From assembly GCA_001931875.2 (NCBI GenBank), contig MSJH02000359.1, forward strand, positions 1-22,738: a DNA stretch of 22,738 nucleotides. Reading direction: 5' to 3'. The notes under the pieces were generated by a model that saw only the letters and a list, made by a program, of their open reading frames with translations, was not told the DNA's origin and made no database searches. The DNA comes from Byssochlamys sp. IMV 00236 (taxonomy: Eukaryota; Ascomycota; Eurotiomycetes; Eurotiales; Thermoascaceae). The position numbers and the translations under genes were made by a program. Shown one piece after another: positions 18,580 to 22,738 of the stretch (position 1 is the stretch's first letter; the number at the start of each line of letters is the position of its first letter).

Positions 18580-19254
18580 ATCGGAGAAAACTTGCCGTAT
18601 ACTTGTCAGCTAATGAAATAATGGTCACTTTACGCATAAATGAAATGGCTCGTGTAGTTTTTTTTTAGAGTGAAATAAAAGTAATCAATACATCGAGATA
18701 TACAAATGTTGTCGAGTCTCTATTGAAAACCACAACTTGAGTTTGTATACAATCATTTTAGACTGCACTAATTTGATTTCATTGTAACAAAGAATATAGA
18801 GTATATTGGATTTGGTATCAGAAGGGATAGAATGATTCAACATCCTAGACCGTTCTGGTTGTCTGTAAAAGTAGCATAAGCAACTCTATAACTTTGGGCC
18901 ATTGTATTCATCTAATGCAATGATATGCTTTTGTTACTGTGTCATGAAGTGAACCAATACGGCCATATTTGAGAGTGGATTTGCTTGGAGGCGTTTGGCT
19001 ATGGGATCACTGTTTTAGACAACGATCATAATGTAAAGTTTTCGCTTCGAGACTGTCTGCTCGAAAACCCATTATTGTATTTAGCTTTGTAATAGCATCA
19101 GACAAAGTAAGAATACGACGAGACTATGTGTATGTTTAATCAGAATAAAGCACAGTCTACATTTATATATTCAAACATGTGAGCAAATACATTTCTTTGT
19201 TCTAAAACCCGACCACTATTTTAAAAATATAAGTGCTGTATTTTCTTTACAAGG
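18580..19254. other. Gene-poor intergenic region
   Basis: No open frame with protein-like content was found over about 675 bp. One feature stands out: at 19038-19068 two mutually exclusive hairpins can form, GTTTTCG with CGAAAAC and TTCGAG with CTCGAA. The last 150 bp should include the promoter of the golgin gene. Confidence 0.4.
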
Positions 19255-20835
19255 ATGACAGAGAAAGAACACAAGACAACAAAGGTTTATTTATATAAAA
19301 GAGAGAGACAAAGAGAGAAACTGATTGTATAAAGAAAAGAAAGCAGGGTTACAGGATATAGAAAAGAGTCAGTTCCAATTACTTGAACAAGTAAAAGATT
19401 TAAAACATCAATTAAAGCAAAAGACCGATGAATGCAACGCGCTTCAAGACAAGTTGAATACAAAAACAAGTAAGAGAAATATAAAATGTATTTAAATGTA
19501 CTAATGAGTCTTCATTAGCTGAACACGAAGAAAAGTTGAAAAAGATGCGAGGTACAGAATAAATGAACTTGGCATTTAATAATATCAATAGAAATATTTG
19601 GACAGGCTACCAAAAGCATAGACAACTATCGAGCAACGATTGCCTCGCAGAAAAAGGAAATTGAAGAATTAAAGTGTCAACTGGAAGAGTATCAAAGTAA
19701 AGAAGAGAAATATAATATAGACTTGACGTCAAATCAATGTAATCCATCCATGATAATACAAGTTGAATTCTATTGACTATTTAAAATAGCAACCTTAGAA
19801 GTATTGAAAAGAGAAAAGGATTCGGCAGAGGAGAGGATGGAGAACTATGTAAGGTTCTTGAGACAATGTATGTATAATTACTCATTTTAAAATAGAAAGC
19901 TGAAAATGAGCAATTATCCAGTCAGATAGACACTATAAAAAAGGAGTTTGAGCAATACAAGAAACGAGCACGTAAACTATTAGAAAAGAACAAGGAAGAG
20001 CAACAAGATATGACTAGAATGCATCAACTAGAGAAACAGTTACAAGAACTAGAACAGTAAATTATAAGAGCACACGTACAATATGGAATATATACTGATC
20101 ATCAATAGAAAATATGAGGCAGAATGTGGCAAAAAGTCTGAACAGCAATTAGTCTTGGAGAGAGACTTGCGCAAGGCTATTGATCATATCAATGAACTAG
20201 AAGCACATCAAGCGACGTTATTAAAGGAAAAGAGTACAAACGAATCACAGCTGAGTCGATTACGACAAGTATCTGCGCGTGATAAGTCTAGGATAGAGTC
20301 ACTTGAACATTCCTATCAGCAAATATTAGATCAGCTCAAACAACAAAACCACAGCCATCAAAAGGACATACATGAGCTACAAGATAAAATAGAGCAATTA
20401 GAAAAGGAAAATAGTCACTTGATGCAATTAAAGCAACAACCCATAGATGCTTCCAAAGAGCAAACAAGACTAGAAAGAGAATTACAGGAATTACGTATTT
20501 CATTACATGAATATGAATGTGACAATAGATCCTTGAGACGTCAGGAACAATTGTTAAAGAGCGAAATAAGGTAAAAAATAGATGATTTGTTTGAATCTTC
20601 TTACTTATATAAATAATAGGAAAATGAATGCGGTTGATAAGCAGCAAAATATGAGTATTGAATACTTGAAAAATGTCATTTTAAAGTTTTTGGTGTCTGA
20701 TAATAAGCAGGTAAAAAAGGTTATAGTTTAAAAAGTCATTTGCTTACATAATCTTAGTCCATGGTACCTGTTATTTCTAAGCTGTTATGCTTGAACGAAA
20801 CGGAAACAGTTGATTTAAAAAATAGCTGTTATTAA
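19255..20835 (+). CDS. GRIP-domain golgin (Imh1/golgin-97-like coiled-coil protein)
   Basis: Nine exons, 19255-19284, 19355-19469, 19519-19551, 19592-19738, 19790-19848, 19896-20056, 20109-20570, 20620-20710 and 20758-20835, give 391 aa. Nearly all of it is heptad-type coiled coil rich in Glu, Lys and Gln. The C-terminus has a GRIP domain at about residues 346-380: SIEYLKNVILKFL with the conserved Tyr351, then MVPVISKLL. GRIP domains bind the GTPase Arl1 and place golgins on trans-Golgi membranes, where they tether vesicles. The segment MREIFGQATKSIDNYR matches a conserved stretch of fungal Imh1-type golgins and sets the choice of the 40-nt intron 19552-19591. It is much shorter than yeast Imh1 (over 900 aa). 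The start at 19255 gives a short polar N-terminus; further upstream exons cannot be excluded. Confidence 0.85.
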
Positions 20836-21095
20836 ATCCTATGCGTGTGTACTTTTCCCTTTTTTATAAATCCTCTCCCCTCCTATTTTCTAATGAAAGG
20901 AGGAGAAAGAAAGAGAGAAAGAGAGAGAATCAATTTCCGCTGTAGCTGAGCGACAATTTATTTTAACTCGTGTGCGTGTGCAGTGTGCTTTAATTGCCTT
21001 TGAAATTTTTTTTTTCTATTGCGGGACAAGAAGATCTTTCTACATCCTTCATCAGTTCTCTTTTTTTTTTTTTTCTTCTTATTTAAAATCTAATA
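20836..21095 (+). promoter_or_regulatory. Promoter and leader of the CCT6 gene
   Basis: The spacer carries a purine-rich AGGAGGAGAAAGAAAGAGAG tract (about 20897-20928), then T-rich tracts (21006-21015 and 21060-21075) just before the start codon. No TATA box is obvious. Such T tracts are typical of constitutive fungal promoters. Confidence 0.4.
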
Positions 21096-22716
21096 ATGTA
21101 AGTCATTTAACAAAAATAATAAAGTATATATAAACTAAAATAAAACTTAAGGTCATCTGCTGCTTTGAAAGTAATCAATCCAAATTCGGATGTCGCAAGA
21201 CGCGGACAGGCACTTCAGCTCAACATTACTGCCGCGATAGGTTTACAAGAAGTGCTAAGATCTAACTTGGGTCCTAGAGGAACAATCAAGATGTAACTAT
21301 ATAATAATAAAAAACATGTTATATAAAGTGAACTTATCATCACATAGGTTGGTAGATGGTGCTGGTGGTATTAAGCTTACCAAGGACGGAAAGGTCCTGT
21401 TGAGTGAAATGGTAAGCAAAAACACATAAATATATATAATGATTACTAACACTTAAAAAGCAAATTCAACATCCTACTGCTGCCATGATTGCCAAAGCCG
21501 CCACAGCTCAAGATGAAATCACAGGAGATGGCACAACATCCATCGTCTTGATGGTCGGTGAACTTTTAAAACAAGCCGAACGTTATATCTCTGAAGGTCT
21601 CCATCCTCGTGTGATCACAGAAGGATACGATCTTGCCAAAAAGGAAGCTCTCAAGGTAAGCATACACTCTACCGTGGAGAACAGTTATCTAATACATTGT
21701 AGTTTTTGGATGAATTCAAAGTGCAACAAGCCGAGATTGATCGTGAATTACTAGTATCAGTCGCACGTACCTCTCTTCGCACCAAAGTTCACCGCGCCTT
21801 GGCTGACACGTTGACCGAAGCTGTGGTCGATGCTGTCTTGGCTATTCATCGTGAAGGAGAACCTATCGATCTTCATATGGTTGAAATCATGAAAATGCAA
21901 CACCGTTCAGAGACAGAGTCTAAGCTGATCCGTGGTCTCGTCTTGGACCATGGTGCTCGTCATCCCGATATGCCCAAGCGAATCAAAGATGCATTCATCT
22001 TGACACTCAACGTCAGTCTCGAGTATGAAAAATCTGAAATCAACTCTGGCTTCTTCTATTCTACTCCTGAGCAACGTGATAGATTGGTAGAAAGTGAACG
22101 TAAGCATGTGGATGATAAGGTCCGCCGTCTAGTCGAGTTCAAGAATGAGATTTGTAGTGGTGAAAATGCTGATAAGGGATTCGTTATCATCAACCAAAAG
22201 GGTATTGACCCTCTTTCTCTTGACTTATTGGCTAAGCATGGTATCTTGGCCCTTCGTAGAGCTAAAAGAAGAAATATGGAGCGTCTTCAACTGGCGTGTG
22301 GTGGTGTTGCTCAAAACTCAGTAGAAGATTTGACACCTGAAATATTAGGTTACGCAGGATTAGTCTATGAACAAGTGTTGAGGGAAGATAAATACACATT
22401 TGTTGAAGATGTCAAGGATCCCTATAGTGTGACCATTTTGATCAAGGGACCCAATCCTCATATCATTGCTCAAACAAATGACGCTGTTCGCGATGGTCTT
22501 CGTGCTGTCAAGAATGCAGTTGAAGATAAAGCTGTTGTTCCTGGTGGAGGTGCCTTTGAAGTAGCTCTCGCTCAACATTTGACGAAATATAAAAAGGAAG
22601 TCAAGGGTCGTGCCAAGATGGGCGTTCAAGCCTTTGCTGATGCTATGTTGATCATACCCAAGGTCCTTGCTCAAAATGCTGGTTTTGATGTTCAGGATGT
22701 GATTGTTGCTTTACAG
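21096..22716 (+). CDS. CCT6: Chaperonin CCT subunit zeta (partial at contig end)
   Basis: Exons 21096-21097, 21152-21292, 21348-21411, 21461-21655 and 21703-22716 encode the first 472 aa of about 540. CCT6 is one of eight subunits of the cytosolic TRiC/CCT ring that folds actin, tubulin and other proteins with ATP. Seen are [19 protein letters not shown], the ATPase motif GDGTTS at 91-96, [16 protein letters not shown], and the late block [12 protein letters not shown]. The start codon is divided: AT ends exon 1, the intron begins GTAAGT, and exon 2 supplies G followed by [14 protein letters not shown] good donor (GTAAG) follows at 22717, and then the sequence ends in a poly-A run, so at least one further exon with about 65-70 residues is missing. 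Family identity is secure. Confidence 0.95.
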
Positions 22717-22720
22717 GTAA

Positions 22721-22738
22721 GAAAAAAAAAAAAAAAAA
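22721..22738. repeat. Poly-A run at contig edge
   Basis: The last 18 bases are all A, directly after the donor of a CCT6 intron. As this lies inside an intron it is not a poly-A tail of a transcript and probably marks an assembly stop. Confidence 0.85.

Noticed and set aside
18221..18637. 138-aa open frame on the minus strand
   Set aside because: It overlaps exon 1 of the ankyrin gene in another frame and has no recognisable domain. The opposite strand has a better signal-peptide frame, though neither is secure.

Overview
The window looks like a contig from an early-diverging filamentous fungus, most likely a member of the Mucorales (Mucoromycota). The reasons are AT-rich intergenic DNA, many short introns (about 41-92 nt with GT...AG ends and a few GC...AG ends), close gene packing, and a decayed Helitron/Fanzor-type element. 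The placement is inferred from gene style; no marker gene fixes the species. The sequence begins in a 45-nt poly-T run and ends in a poly-A run inside an intron, so both edges look like assembly breaks at homopolymers.

Left part (1-6160): a mitochondrial-type PP2C phosphatase like Ptc7 (229-1496, 5 exons). It is followed by a wrecked mobile element (about 1764-3780) that holds the C-terminal end of a Helitron-type Pif1-like helicase and a disrupted Fanzor (eukaryotic TnpB-like RNA-guided nuclease) gene. Next come a small Tyr/Pro-rich protein whose start lies in an 11-nt exon (4067-4416) and, convergent with it, a six-exon gene for an FHA / coiled-coil / tail-anchored protein of the SLMAP/Far9/Vps64 kind (4436-5762, minus).

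Middle (6157-12806): an unassigned, probably decayed minus-strand gene (6157-6988). Then four plus-strand genes follow head to tail with only 56-62 bp between coding regions: a class I methyltransferase (7012-7912), APC10/Doc1 (7969-8916), a PRL-type phosphatase (8975-9564) and a PQ-loop vacuolar transporter (9627-10642). After these come a two-finger C2H2 protein (10929-11477) and an intronless glyceraldehyde-3-phosphate dehydrogenase on the minus strand (11805-12806).

Right part (12807-22738): a long gene-poor stretch with inverted repeats (about 13260-14410), L-2-hydroxyglutarate dehydrogenase (14412-15687), a 12-exon CDK5/Pho85-class kinase with a PCTAIRE helix (15826-17330, minus), an ankyrin-repeat protein (17518-18267, minus), a GRIP-domain golgin (19255-20835) and the 5' part of CCT6, chaperonin subunit zeta (21096-22716). 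The CCT6 start codon is split by an intron.

The genes are mostly unrelated housekeeping functions: mitochondrial metabolism, cell cycle, vacuole, Golgi and protein folding. They do not form one pathway. The unusual material is the dead Helitron/Fanzor element, the very tight same-strand gene cluster, three GC-AG introns and the split start codon. All gene models were built by hand from reading frames, splice-site matches and family motifs; phases were checked by arithmetic and no search was run.
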